A stretch of 64,000 bases of DNA from Streptomyces anulatus (GTDB taxonomy: Bacteria > Actinomycetota > Actinomycetes > Streptomycetales > Streptomycetaceae): NCBI RefSeq assembly GCF_014650675.1, contig NZ_BMVK01000019.1, positions 1-64,000 of the forward strand, given 5' to 3'. Each line of letters opens with the position of its first letter. Position 1 is the first letter of the stretch. A program made the translations under genes and the position numbers. The notes beneath the pieces are model-generated. The model saw only the letters and a program-made list of their open reading frames with translations. It searched no databases and was not told the origin of the DNA. This document shows positions 52,963 to 63,295 of the stretch, one piece after another.

Positions 52963-53477
52963 GCACCCGTTCCGTCCGGCCGTCCGAGGAGGACGCCGAC
53001 TCCCCCGAGCTGACCGCCGTCCAGGCGGCCCTGGCCGCCGAGCACGCCGCGGTGTACGGCTACGGCCTGCTGGGAGGCCGCATCGACGGGAAGCGGGGCG
53101 CAGAGGCCCGCGCGGCGTACGACGGGCACCGGGCCCGCCGGGACGCGCTGGCCCGCGCCGTGCGCGACCTGGGCGGGAGGCCGGTGGCCTCGGACGCCGC
53201 GTACGCTCTGCCGTTCGCCGTCGCGGACTCCCCGTCGGCGGTGCGGCTGGCCGCGGTGCTGGAGGACCGGATCGCGGGCGTCTACGCCGATCTCGTACGG
53301 GCTGCCGAGGGCCCGCGCCGCAAGGAGGCCGCGGGCGCGCTGCGGGAGGCCGCGGTGCGGGCGGCCCGCTGGCGGGGCGGCAACGTAGCCTTTCCGGGGC
53401 TCGCCGAGCGGGCCGCCGGTGCGGATCCGGCCGCGACGGGCCCGGTGGAGGCCGCCGGCGCGGACGGCGCGCGCTGA
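52959..53477 (+). CDS. ferritin-like DUF4439 protein
   Basis: A 172-residue helical-bundle protein of the DUF4439 family. It has the conserved AALAAEHAAVYGYGLLG (about 25-41) and AYDGHRARRDALA, where E and H residues are placed as in ferritin-like proteins. Metal binding has not been shown here. The start is the ATG at 52959 that overlaps the lipoprotein stop. The pseudokinase gene follows 31 bases later. Confidence 0.85.
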   Translation: MSTRSVRPSEEDADSPELTAVQAALAAEHAAVYGYGLLGGRIDGKRGAEARAAYDGHRARRDALARAVRDLGGRPVASDAAYALPFAVADSPSAVRLAAVLEDRIAGVYADLVRAAEGPRRKEAAGALREAAVRAARWRGGNVAFPGLAERAAGADPAATGPVEAAGADGAR

Positions 53478-53508
53478 TACGAAGAACCGGAAAGGGAACA
53501 CACGACGT

Positions 53509-54423
53509 ATGGGTTGCGAACCGCCGCAGCGCCTGGTGCGCGCGCTCGGTGAGATGTACGGGGACGCCGTGGCGGCCGACTGGCTGGACGCGCTCCCCGC
53601 GCTGACCGAGCAGGCGCTCACCGCCGGGGACGGCCTCACCGTGGAGCGGGTGGCCGCCCCCGGCGGGCGCAGCTCCCTGGTGGTCCTGGTACGGCGGGCC
53701 GACGGAACCCCGGCCGCGCTGAAGATCGCCCCGCCGGTCGCCGGGCCCGAGCTGGAGCGGGCGGCGCTGGAGCACTGGAACGGGTGGGGCGCGGTGCGGC
53801 CGCTGGACGCGCCGGAGCTCGACGCGTCCGGTGCGCTGCTGCTGGAGCGGCTGCACCACGAGGTGTCGCTGCGTTCGCTGCCGGAGGCGAAGGCGCTGCT
53901 GGAGGCGGCGGGCACGCTGCGGCGGCTGTGGGTGGAACCGCCGGCCGGGCACGCCTTCGAGAGCGTGGCCGGGCGGACCGATCGGCAGAGCGCCGGGATG
54001 CGGGCGGCCGCCGAGGCAGATCCGGAGCTGGCGCCGCTGGTGGACGCGGCGCTCGCGGCGCGGGCGGAGCTGGTGGAGGGATCACCCGAACTCCTGCTGC
54101 TGCACGGCAATTTCCGGCAGAGCAAGGTGTTCTCCGGGGAGCGCGCGCCGTGGCTGACGGTGGGTCCGGAGCCGCTGGTGGGCGAGCGCGCCTATGACCT
54201 GGCGCGGCTGGTGCGGGACCGGGTGGAGGATCTGATCGCCTCCCCCGGCGGACCCGTGACGGCCCGGCGACGGGTCAAGAGGCTGGCGGAGTCGCTGGAG
54301 GTGGAGCAGGCGCGGCTGCACGGCTGGACGCTGTTCCGGGCGGTCGAGTCGGGCACCCGCGCGCTGGCCGAGGGGCGGCGGCAGATGGGCGAGATCAACC
54401 TGGAGTTCGCGGGCTGGCTGTAG
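53509..54423 (+). CDS. aminoglycoside/hydroxyurea phosphotransferase-like protein lacking catalytic residues
   Basis: A 304-residue protein with the fold of APH(6)-type kinases. It retains the ATP lysine region AALKIAP (K72) and the late PLVGERAYDLARL. But the catalytic HGD motif reads H199-G200-N201, the metal-binding Asn five residues on is K206, and the second metal Asp (IDP) is G219 in VGP. All three are essential in the active enzymes, so this is probably a pseudokinase. ATG at 53509 after AAAGGGAA. It is the last gene of the plus-strand trio; the terminator 54441-54470 follows. Confidence 0.85.
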   Translation: MGCEPPQRLVRALGEMYGDAVAADWLDALPALTEQALTAGDGLTVERVAAPGGRSSLVVLVRRADGTPAALKIAPPVAGPELERAALEHWNGWGAVRPLDAPELDASGALLLERLHHEVSLRSLPEAKALLEAAGTLRRLWVEPPAGHAFESVAGRTDRQSAGMRAAAEADPELAPLVDAALAARAELVEGSPELLLLHGNFRQSKVFSGERAPWLTVGPEPLVGERAYDLARLVRDRVEDLIASPGGPVTARRRVKRLAESLEVEQARLHGWTLFRAVESGTRALAEGRRQMGEINLEFAGWL

Positions 54424-54440
54424 CCCGTCCCGTACGACGA

Positions 54441-54470
54441 AGGCCCCCGCGCGATCCTGCGCGGGGGCCT
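54441..54470. terminator. bidirectional terminator
   Basis: A perfect 12 bp stem (54441-54452 with 54459-54470) with a GATCCT loop lies between the convergent kinase-fold gene and proS. Confidence 0.9.
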
Positions 54471-54483
54471 CTTCGACGGCTGA

Positions 54484-56187
54484 TCAGGCCAGGTCGGACG
54501 TCAGGCGGGCGATCGCCTCGTCGACGGTCAGTTCCTCGCGCTCGCCGGTGCGGCGGTCCTTCAGCTCCAGGACGCCGTCGGCGGAACGGCGGCCGGCGAC
54601 CAGGATCTTGGGCACGCCGATCAGCTCGGAGTCGGTGAACTTCACGCCGGGCGAGATGCCGGGGCGGTCGTCGACCAGGACCCGCAGGCCCGCCGCGTTG
54701 AGCTTCTCCGAGACGTCGAGGGCCAGCTCCGTCTGGAGGGCCTTGCCCGCGGCGACGACGTGGACGTCGGCCGGGGCGATCTCGCGGGGCCAGCACAGGC
54801 CCTTGTCGTCGGCGGTCTGCTCGGTGAGGGCGGCCACGGCGCGGGAGACGCCGATGCCGTACGAGCCCATCGTGACCCGGACGGGCTTGCCCTGCTGGCC
54901 GAGCACGTCGAGCTGGAAGGTGTCGGCGTACTTGCGGCCGAGCTGGAAGATGTGGCCGATCTCGATGGCGCGGTCCAGGGTGAGGCCGGTGCCGCACTTC
55001 GGGCAGGGGTCGCCCTCCTCGACCACGACGACGTCGAGGTACTGGTCGACCTCGAAGTCGCGGCCCGCGACGACGTTCTTCGCGTGCTTGCCCTCCTGGT
55101 TGGCGCCGGTGACCCAGGAGGTGCCGGGGGCGACGCGGGGGTCGGCGAGGTAGCGGACCTTCTCCAGGCCCTGGGGGCCGACGTAACCGCGTACGAGGTC
55201 GTCGCGGCCGACGAAGTCCTCGGCGGTGACCAGCTCGACGACGGCGGGGGCCAGGTGCTCGCCGAGCTTGCCGAGGTCGACCTCGCGGTGGCCGGGGACG
55301 CCGACGGCCACGATCTCGCCGTCCACCTTGACCAGCAGGTTCTTCAGGGTCGCGGAGGCGGGGACGCCCAGGTGCGCGGCGAGCGTCTCGATGGTCGGGG
55401 TGTCGGGGGTGTCGAGCTCCTCGACCGCGCCGTGCGCCGAGCCGTCGACCGGGGCGAGCGCGAAGGTCACGGCCTCGGTGTTGGCGGCGTAGTCGCAGTT
55501 CGGGCAGTCCGCGAAGGTGTCCTCGCCGGCGGCGGCGGGGGCGAGGAACTCCTCGGACGCGGAGCCGCCCATCGCGCCGGAGACCGCGGAGACGATGCGG
55601 TGGTCCAGGCCGAGACGCTCGAAGATCTTGATGTACGCGGCCCGGTGCAGGGCGTAGGAGTGCGCGAGGCCCTCGTCGGTGGTGTCGAAGGAGTACGAGT
55701 CCTTCATCTGGAATTCGCGGCCGCGGAGCACGCCCGAGCGGGGGCGGGCCTCGTCGCGGTACTTCGTCTGGATCTGGTACAGCATCACCGGCAGGTCCTT
55801 GTAGGACGAGCACTGGTCCTTGACGGTCTGGGTGAAGATCTCCTCGTGGGTGGGGCCGAGGAGGTAGTCGCCGCCCTTGCGGTCCTTGAGGCGGAAGAGC
55901 AGGTCGCCGTACTCCTCCCAGCGGCCGGACGCCTCGTAGGGCTCCTTGGGCAGCAGGGCGGGCAGCAGGACTTCCTGGGCGCCGATGGCGTCCATCTCCT
56001 CGCGCACGACGTTGGAGATGTTGTCCAGGACCTTCTTGCCGAGCGGCAGCCAGGACCAGATGCCGGCCGCGTTGCGGCGGACGTACCCGGCGCGGACCAG
56101 CAGCTTGTGGCTGAGCGTCTCGGCGTCCGCCGGGTCGTCGCGCAGTGTCTTGACCATCAATCGGGACATGCGCTGGACCTGGGCCAT
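54484..56187 (-). CDS. proS: Prolyl-tRNA synthetase, bacterial type
   Basis: A 567-residue class II synthetase. Motif 2 region RPRSGVLRGREFQMKDSY and motif 3 GSYGIGVSR are present, with GPTHEEIF before them. An editing (YbaK-like) insertion occupies about residues 230-390, containing GVPGHREVDLGK, and identifies the bacterial form with hydrolysis of mischarged alanine. The C-terminal anticodon-binding domain is complete. Start ATG at 56185-56187. Confidence 0.97.
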   Translation of the reverse strand: MAQVQRMSRLMVKTLRDDPADAETLSHKLLVRAGYVRRNAAGIWSWLPLGKKVLDNISNVVREEMDAIGAQEVLLPALLPKEPYEASGRWEEYGDLLFRLKDRKGGDYLLGPTHEEIFTQTVKDQCSSYKDLPVMLYQIQTKYRDEARPRSGVLRGREFQMKDSYSFDTTDEGLAHSYALHRAAYIKIFERLGLDHRIVSAVSGAMGGSASEEFLAPAAAGEDTFADCPNCDYAANTEAVTFALAPVDGSAHGAVEELDTPDTPTIETLAAHLGVPASATLKNLLVKVDGEIVAVGVPGHREVDLGKLGEHLAPAVVELVTAEDFVGRDDLVRGYVGPQGLEKVRYLADPRVAPGTSWVTGANQEGKHAKNVVAGRDFEVDQYLDVVVVEEGDPCPKCGTGLTLDRAIEIGHIFQLGRKYADTFQLDVLGQQGKPVRVTMGSYGIGVSRAVAALTEQTADDKGLCWPREIAPADVHVVAAGKALQTELALDVSEKLNAAGLRVLVDDRPGISPGVKFTDSELIGVPKILVAGRRSADGVLELKDRRTGEREELTVDEAIARLTSDLA

Positions 56188-56256
56188 GGTGAACTCCTGC
56201 TCGCAAGGGTGGTGAGCCCGAGGTTAACCGGGCGGTGCGGGCTGGCGGAAATCCAT

Positions 56257-56835
56257 TCAGGCCCCGGGCCTCGCGCGCAGCAGCGGCAGGGGCGCGCCCA
56301 TGACCGCGTACGGCTGCGGGGCGCTCGGGAAGACCACCTGGCGGGCCAGATCGCGGTAGCCGAGGGAGTGGTACAGGGTGCGGGCCGGGCTGTCCTTGTC
56401 GATCGCCGAGAGGATCGACCGGGGGTGGCCGACGGAGTCGGTGATGGCGGTGATCAGGGTGCGGCCGATGCCGCGCTGCTGGTGGTCCGGGTGGACGTGG
56501 AGTTCGGTGATGACGAAGGAGTCGTCGAGCCAGCCGTCGGACCCGGTGGCCCGCAGATAGGGCTCGACGACGGTGGACCACCACTGGGAGCGGTCGCTGG
56601 GCAGCCCGTAGACGAAGCCGACGAGCCGTCCGTCGGGGGCGACGGCGCCGAGTGCGCGGGCGTGGGGGTGTTCCAGGTGTCTGAGGACGATGTGGCGGCG
56701 TACGTCGATCTCGTCCTGGCTCAGTCCGAAGGCCGCCGCCTGGACGCGCAGGGCTTCGTCGACGCGGGCGGCCAGGTCGACGGGGCCGATCTCGGCGTCG
56801 GATGCTGCGGGGCCTTCTCCGGGGGCTGCTGCCAT
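56257..56835 (-). CDS. GNAT family N-acetyltransferase
   Basis: A 192-residue acetyltransferase. The acetyl-CoA loop is HPDHQQRGIGRTL (about 115-127), followed by LYHSLGYRD. It is placed after proS's promoter region and before a second GNAT gene on the same strand. Substrate unknown. Confidence 0.9.
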   Translation of the reverse strand: MAAAPGEGPAASDAEIGPVDLAARVDEALRVQAAAFGLSQDEIDVRRHIVLRHLEHPHARALGAVAPDGRLVGFVYGLPSDRSQWWSTVVEPYLRATGSDGWLDDSFVITELHVHPDHQQRGIGRTLITAITDSVGHPRSILSAIDKDSPARTLYHSLGYRDLARQVVFPSAPQPYAVMGAPLPLLRARPGA

Positions 56836-56902
56836 GCGGGAACCCTACTGGCCGGGGCGGGCGGTCAGAACCGCGCGTTCCGGGGGGCGTGCTCGTGACG
56901 GT

Positions 56903-57748
56903 TCAGAACAGGACGCTCATGAACGCGCCGACCTCGCGGAAGCCGACACGGCGGTAGGCCTTGCGGGCGGGGGTGTTGTAGTCGTTCACGTACAGGCTGA
57001 CGACGGGGGCGACGTCGGCCAGCGCGTAGCGCAGGACGGCGGCCATGCCCGCTTCGGAGAGGCCCTTGCCGCGGTGTTCGGGGGCGACCCAGACGCCCTG
57101 GATCTGGCAGGCCTGCGGGGTGGCCGCGCCGATCTCCGCCTTGAAGACGACCTTGCCGTCGTCGATGCGGGCGAAGGAGCGGCCGGTGCCGATGAGTTCG
57201 GCGACGCGGGCCTGGTAGAGGAGTCCGCCGTCGCCGGCGAGCGGGGAGATGCCGACCTCCTCGGTGAACATCGCCACGCAGGCCGGCATCAGGACCTCGG
57301 TCTCGTCCTTGCGGACGCGGCGGACGAGCGGGTCGGGCGTGACGTCGGCGGAGAGGCTCTCGGTGACCATGAGGGGCTGGTTGGCACGGACCTCGCGGGC
57401 GGGGCCCCAGCTGGGTTCGAGGAGCCGCCACAGCCGGGTGGTGGCTTCGGCGGGGCCGACGATGGAGGAGCAGCGGCGGCCGGCCCTGCGGGCCCGGTCG
57501 GCGAAGGCGCGGACGGCCTCGGGTCCGGCACAGATGGGGACGAGGTTGGCGCCGGAGTAGCACAGGGAGCGGAGCATGCCGTCGGCGTACCAGCCCCACA
57601 TCTCGCCGCCGAGGCGCCAGGGATCGAGTCCCGCGACCTGCACGCGGGACGTCACGAAGGCGTTGGCCACGGGCTCGCTCTCCAGGACGGCGAGCGCTGC
57701 TCCGAGGTCGCTGGGTTCGAGGACCCGGGTGGTGGTCTGCGTCAACAC
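56903..57748 (-). CDS. GNAT family protein with N-terminal DUF4081 domain
   Basis: A 281-residue two-domain protein. The N-terminal DUF4081-like domain (1-130) has WGWYADGMLRSLCYSG. The C-terminal GNAT domain (about 140-281) has VAPEHRGKGL and YNTPARKAYRRVGF. Start GTG at 57746-57748, with a TTG directly after it as an alternative. It is the nearest upstream neighbour gene of ispG's 3' end reading on minus. Function unknown; this family is conserved in actinobacteria. Confidence 0.9.
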   Translation of the reverse strand: MLTQTTTRVLEPSDLGAALAVLESEPVANAFVTSRVQVAGLDPWRLGGEMWGWYADGMLRSLCYSGANLVPICAGPEAVRAFADRARRAGRRCSSIVGPAEATTRLWRLLEPSWGPAREVRANQPLMVTESLSADVTPDPLVRRVRKDETEVLMPACVAMFTEEVGISPLAGDGGLLYQARVAELIGTGRSFARIDDGKVVFKAEIGAATPQACQIQGVWVAPEHRGKGLSEAGMAAVLRYALADVAPVVSLYVNDYNTPARKAYRRVGFREVGAFMSVLF

Positions 57749-57880
57749 GAGGGGGCCTCACCATGCGGTCTGCTGATTTCCGCACTTTAACCGACGAGCC
57801 TGTCGAACGCCGCTCGAGTCCGGAAGACGGTCTCCGGGCAGGGCGGTGGTGCAGGCGGGAGCCGGTCCCCGGACACACCG

Positions 57881-57913
57881 CCGCCCCACCGGGCGCGGGG
57901 CCCGGTGGGGCGG
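57881..57913 (-). terminator. terminator after ispG
   Basis: A perfect 14 bp stem (57881-57894 with 57900-57913) with a five-base loop, 22 bases past the ispG stop. Confidence 0.88.
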
Positions 57914-57935
57914 TGACGGCGTGGAAGGGCGCGGG

Positions 57936-59093
<1,158 letters not shown>

Positions 59094-59212
59094 GCGCTGA
59101 GCATCCCCAAGGTGTGGATCAAGGTCCCGAGATCGGCGGGCTCCAGCCTTCGAGGTTACGGCACCGAAGGCGGGAGGCACGCACCGTGTCGACAAGTCCA
59201 CCCGTTGGTGAG

Positions 59213-59241
59213 CGGCCGGACACGGGGTGTGTGCCCGGCCG
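59213..59241 (-). terminator. hairpin after rseP
   Basis: A 7 bp GC stem (59213-59219 with 59235-59241), extended by an ACAC/GTGT pairing past a small bulge, lies 34 bases downstream of the rseP stop and before ispG. Confidence 0.55.
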
Positions 59242-59274
59242 ACACCTGGGGGACGGCAGAGGTGGAAGGGGCGG

Positions 59275-60585
59275 TCAGGAGATCTTGACGGGGTTCACGA
59301 TGTCGGCCACCAGGACCAGCAGCGTGAAGCAGATGAAGATTCCGGCGACCACGTAGGCGACCGGCATCAGCCGGGCCACGTCGAACGGACCGGGGTCGGG
59401 GCGCCGGAAGACCTTGGCCACATTGCGCCGCAGGGACTCCCAGAGCGCGCCCGCGATGTGTCCGCCGTCCAGCGGGAGCAGCGGCAGCATGTTGAACAGG
59501 AACAGCGAGAGGTTGAAGCCCGCGAGCAGGAACAGCATCATCGCGACCTGGTTCTGCGCCGGGATGTCGAGGTTCATCACCTCGCCGCCGATCCGGGCCG
59601 CGCCCACCACGCCGACCGGCGAGTCGTCGGCCCGTTCGCCGTCGCTGAAGGCGGCGTCCCAGAGGGCCGGGATCTTGGACGGCAGGGCGATGATCGAGTC
59701 GACGCCGTTCTCGATCATGTCGCCCATGCGGACGGTGGACTCGCCGAAGGAGAGCGGCACGATCTCGGTCTGCGCGGCGAAGCCCAGGTAGCCCGCCTTG
59801 ATGAACTGGTCCGGGACGACCTGGCCGTTGCCGTCCTTCTTCGCGACGGCGTTCTCGCGCAGGACGGCGTTGAGGGTCACTTCCTCGCCGTCGCGTTCGA
59901 CGACGATGGTGGCGGGGCCGATGGTCTCGCGGATGCGGTCCGAGAGCGTCGCCCAGTCGTCGACCTTCTTCCCGTCGAAGGCGACGATCCTGTCGCCCTC
60001 CTGGAGGCCTGCGGCCTTGGCGGGCGAGACCGGGTCGCCGTCCTTGCAGGTCTCGCGCTTGTCGCTCTGCGAGATCACGCACTGCTGGACGCCGGCGACC
60101 TCGGTGGTCTGCGTCTGGAAGCCGAAGGTCATCGCGACGCCCATGAAGATGGCGACCGCGAGGATCAGGTTCATGAAGGGGCCGGCGAACATCACGATGA
60201 CGCGCTTCCACGGCTTGCGCGTGTAGAAGAGCCGCTTCTCGTCGCCCGGCTCCAGCTCCTCGTAGGCGGCGGAGCGGGCGTCCTCGATCATGCCGCGCCA
60301 CGGTGAGGTGGAGCGGGCTTCGAGGCGGCCGTCGGGTCCCGGCGGGAACATCCCGATCATGCGGATGTAGCCGCCGGCCGGGATGGCCTTGATGCCGTAC
60401 TCCGTGTCGCCCTTCTTGCGCGACCAGATCGTCGGACCGAAGCCGACCATGTACTGCGGGACCCGGATGCCGAACATCTTGGCCGTGGAGAGGTGGCCCA
60501 GCTCGTGCCAGGCGATGGAGAAGAGCAGTCCCACGACGAAGACGGCGATCCCCAGGACCGTCAGCAGGACCGAGGTCAGACTCAT
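59275..60585 (-). CDS. rseP: RseP/Rip1-type site-2 protease
   Basis: A 436-residue intramembrane zinc metalloprotease. HELGH (about 27-31) in the first helix and LPLDGGH (the LDG motif) in a later helix are the metal site; a PDZ domain lies between (AAGLQEGDRIVAFDG). About four membrane helices. Such proteases cut anti-sigma factors and signal peptides. The ATG overlaps the dxr stop by four bases, so expression is coupled. Confidence 0.96.
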   Translation of the reverse strand: MSLTSVLLTVLGIAVFVVGLLFSIAWHELGHLSTAKMFGIRVPQYMVGFGPTIWSRKKGDTEYGIKAIPAGGYIRMIGMFPPGPDGRLEARSTSPWRGMIEDARSAAYEELEPGDEKRLFYTRKPWKRVIVMFAGPFMNLILAVAIFMGVAMTFGFQTQTTEVAGVQQCVISQSDKRETCKDGDPVSPAKAAGLQEGDRIVAFDGKKVDDWATLSDRIRETIGPATIVVERDGEEVTLNAVLRENAVAKKDGNGQVVPDQFIKAGYLGFAAQTEIVPLSFGESTVRMGDMIENGVDSIIALPSKIPALWDAAFSDGERADDSPVGVVGAARIGGEVMNLDIPAQNQVAMMLFLLAGFNLSLFLFNMLPLLPLDGGHIAGALWESLRRNVAKVFRRPDPGPFDVARLMPVAYVVAGIFICFTLLVLVADIVNPVKIS

Positions 60586-61844
60586 GCGCGCGCCTCCGCT
60601 GTCGCTTTCGCCGAGAGTTCCCGGGCCCGTGCGCGGGCCCACGTTTCCGCTTCGAGGACGTCCGCGACGCTGAGCGAGGTTCCCGGGGCGGGGGTGCCGT
60701 GTTCGGACACCACAGCGGTGACCGTATCCATGATTCCGTTGAAGGGCAGCTGTCCGGCGAGGAAAGCGTCCACGCATTCCTCGTTCGCCGCGTTGAAGAC
60801 GGCCGGCGCGGTGCCGCCGAGCCCGCCGACGTGCCGGGCGAGGCCGACCGACGGGAAGGCCTCGGTGTCCAGCGGGAAGAACTCCCAGCTGGAGGCCTTC
60901 GTCCAGTCGAAGGCGGGGGCGGCGTCCGGGACGCGCTGGGGCCAGCCGAGGCCGATCGCGATGGGGCCGCCCATGTCCGGCGGGGTGGCCTGGGCGAGTG
61001 TGGAGCCGTCGCTGAACTCGACCATGGAGTGCACGTAGGACTGGGGGTGGACGACGACCTCGATCCGGTCGAACGGAATGTCGTAGAGGAGGTGCGCCTC
61101 GATGACCTCCAGGCCCTTGTTGACCAGGGTCGCGGAGTTGATGGTGATGACCGGCCCCATCGCCCAGGTCGGGTGGGCGAGCGCCTGCTCCCGGGTGACG
61201 TCGGCCAGTTCGTCGCGCGTACGGCCCCGGAAGGGTCCGCCGGAGGCGGTGACGACGAGTTTGCGGACGTCGGCGCGGGTGCCCGCGGCCAGCGCCTGGA
61301 AGAGCGCGGCGTGCTCGGAGTCGACCGGGATGATCTGGCCGGGGGCGGCGAGCGCCTTCACCAGCGGGCCGCCGACGATCAGCGACTCCTTGTTGGCGAG
61401 GGCGAGGGTGCGGCCCGCCTCCAGCGCGGCCAGGGTCGGGGCGAGCCCGATGGAGCCGGTGATGCCGTTGAGCACGGTGTGGCAGGCGCTCGCGGCGAGG
61501 GTGGTGGCCGCGTCGGGTCCGGCCAGGATCTCGGGGAGCGGCTCGCCGGGCCCGTACTGTTCCCGCAGCGCCGTGCGCAGGGCGGGGACGGCGTCCTCGG
61601 CGGCGACGGCGACCGTGTCGACCCGCAGTCGGCGGGCCTGCTCGGCCAGCAGGGCGACCCGGCCGCCGGCGGCCGAGAGCGCCGTGACCCGGAAGCGGTC
61701 GGGGTTGCGCAGGACCAGGTCGATGGCCTGGGTGCCGATGGACCCGGTGGAGCCGAGGATCACGAGATCCCGGCGGCCGTCCGCGGCGTCGAAGACGAGA
61801 TGCGGATCGGCGAGGGGGGCGGGGCTGTCGCTCATGCCCCCCAT
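60582..61844 (-). CDS. dxr: 1-deoxy-D-xylulose 5-phosphate reductoisomerase
   Basis: A 420-residue NADPH enzyme for the second MEP-pathway step. The NADPH motif GSTGSIGTQ is near residues 31-39, ANKESLIVGG and the metal-binding VDSEHAALFQ follow, with ASGGPFRG in the active-site loop. The ATG at 61842-61844 is preferred since GGAG is eight bases before it; the ATG nine bases on (61833-61835) is closer to the usual N-terminus and also possible. First of the dxr-rseP-ispG set. Confidence 0.96.
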   Translation of the reverse strand: MGGMSDSPAPLADPHLVFDAADGRRDLVILGSTGSIGTQAIDLVLRNPDRFRVTALSAAGGRVALLAEQARRLRVDTVAVAAEDAVPALRTALREQYGPGEPLPEILAGPDAATTLAASACHTVLNGITGSIGLAPTLAALEAGRTLALANKESLIVGGPLVKALAAPGQIIPVDSEHAALFQALAAGTRADVRKLVVTASGGPFRGRTRDELADVTREQALAHPTWAMGPVITINSATLVNKGLEVIEAHLLYDIPFDRIEVVVHPQSYVHSMVEFSDGSTLAQATPPDMGGPIAIGLGWPQRVPDAAPAFDWTKASSWEFFPLDTEAFPSVGLARHVGGLGGTAPAVFNAANEECVDAFLAGQLPFNGIMDTVTAVVSEHGTPAPGTSLSVADVLEAETWARARARELSAKATAEARA

Positions 61845-61934
61845 TGTTGCCGCTCCGGCTGTGTGCCGGGACAGCGCGTCCCGGTGGGGCGCGTTGGCGG
61901 CTTCCGTCCGGCTCGTCGAGGTCGCGGTTCACCG

Positions 61935-62003
61935 TGCCGCGAGGTGGTGCGTCACGCTGCCGCGAGGTGGTGCGTCACACTGCCGTGAGGTCGCGCGTGA
62001 AGT
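61935..62003. repeat. 23-bp tandem repeat overlapping the aroA 3' end
   Basis: Nearly three copies of a 23 bp unit begin at 61935, 61958 and 61981. The core is TGCCGCGAGGTGGTGCGTCA. The first two copies differ by only a few bases; the third is diverged and lies in the last codons of aroA. Each unit carries a TGA on the minus strand. Confidence 0.8.
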
Positions 62004-63225
62004 CCGCGAACGCCTCGTGGAACCGAGGGAACGTCTTGCGTACGCAGCCGGGGTCGTCGTACGTGAGACCGGGGGTGCGCAGTCCGGCGACCGCGAAGGA
62101 CATCACGATCCGGTGGTCGCCGCGGGTGGCGATCTCGGTGGGCTTCGGCGTGCCGGGGTGGATCTCGATCCAGTCGGGTCCGGTGTGGACGGTGATGCCC
62201 ATGGCCCGCAGGTTCTCGGCGCACGCCTCCAGCCGGTCGCACTCCTTGACCCGGGTGTTGGCGACGTCCTCGATCCGTACGGGTCCGTCCGCGTACGGGG
62301 CGATGGCGGCGAGGGTCGGCATGGTGTCGGAGACGTCACGCATGTTGACGGTGAGGCCGCGCAGCCGGCCGGTGGAGCGGACGGTGGTGGCGTCGGCTCC
62401 CACCTCCACCTCGGCGCCCATGGCACGCAGCACGTCGACGAAGCGCAGGTCGCCCTGGAGCGCGCCGGCGCCGAGGCCGGGAACGGTGACCTCGCGGCCG
62501 GTGAGGGCCCCGGCGGCGAAGAAGTAGCTCGCGGTGGAGGCGTCGGGCTCGACGGCGTAGGCGGTGGCCCGGTAGCCGCCGGGAGGGACGGTGAAGGTGT
62601 TCCCCTCCCGCTCCACCTCCACGCCGAAATCGCGCATCATCGCGAGGGTGATCCCGACGTACGGCGCGGAGACCAGCTCGGTGACCTCGATCCGCAGCCC
62701 CTGCGCGGTGAGCGGCCCGAGCATCAGCAGTGCGGTGAGGTACTGGGACGACTCCCCCGCGTCCAGGGTCAGTCCACCGCCCTCGATCCCGGCGGCCCGG
62801 ACGGTCAGCGGGTGGTGGCCCTCAGCCTTCTCGTGGCGCAGGTCGACGCCGAGGGCGGTGAGGGCGCGGGTGAGCGGGGCGAGCGGGCGGCGGCGCATCT
62901 GGGCGGAGGCGTCGAAGCGGTACGTGCCGGAGGCTGCGGCCGCGACGAGGGTGGGCAGGAAGCGGGCGGTGGTCGCGCCGTCGCGGCAGTAGACGTCGGC
63001 GTCGGGGGCGGCGGGCCCGGCGGGGCGGCCCTCGACGTGCCAGCGGTCGGCTGCCCGGTCGACCCGGTAGCCGAGGTTCTCCAGGCCTTCGGCGAAGCCC
63101 TCGGTGTCGTCCGAGCGCAGCGGCCTCAGCAGGGTGCTGGTGCCGTCGGCGGCGGCGGCCAGGAAGAGGGCGCGGGCGGTGACGGACTTGGAGCCGGGGA
63201 TGTCGATGACGGTCACGGCCCTCAT
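61975..63225 (-). CDS. aroA: 3-phosphoshikimate 1-carboxyvinyltransferase (EPSP synthase)
   Basis: A 416-residue shikimate-pathway enzyme joining PEP to shikimate 3-phosphate. Present are PGSKSVTARAL near the start, the RDGATTARF segment in place of the usual GNAGT-type loop, SSQYLTALL, RVKECDRLE, and DPGCVRKTFP. The start is ATG at 63223-63225; GTG at 63214-63216 is an alternative with GAGG nearby. Between dxr and aroA lie 130 bases with a 23-bp repeat that runs into the aroA end. Some Streptomyces have two aroA genes; whether this is the only one cannot be seen here. Confidence 0.93.
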   Translation of the reverse strand: MRAVTVIDIPGSKSVTARALFLAAAADGTSTLLRPLRSDDTEGFAEGLENLGYRVDRAADRWHVEGRPAGPAAPDADVYCRDGATTARFLPTLVAAAASGTYRFDASAQMRRRPLAPLTRALTALGVDLRHEKAEGHHPLTVRAAGIEGGGLTLDAGESSQYLTALLMLGPLTAQGLRIEVTELVSAPYVGITLAMMRDFGVEVEREGNTFTVPPGGYRATAYAVEPDASTASYFFAAGALTGREVTVPGLGAGALQGDLRFVDVLRAMGAEVEVGADATTVRSTGRLRGLTVNMRDVSDTMPTLAAIAPYADGPVRIEDVANTRVKECDRLEACAENLRAMGITVHTGPDWIEIHPGTPKPTEIATRGDHRIVMSFAVAGLRTPGLTYDDPGCVRKTFPRFHEAFADFTRDLTAV

Positions 63226-63295
63226 CCTGCCCTGCGGCGGGCGGGCCGGGCGGGGTGCGTCCGGTGCGTGGACGCGCCCTGCCCGGCGGCGCGGC

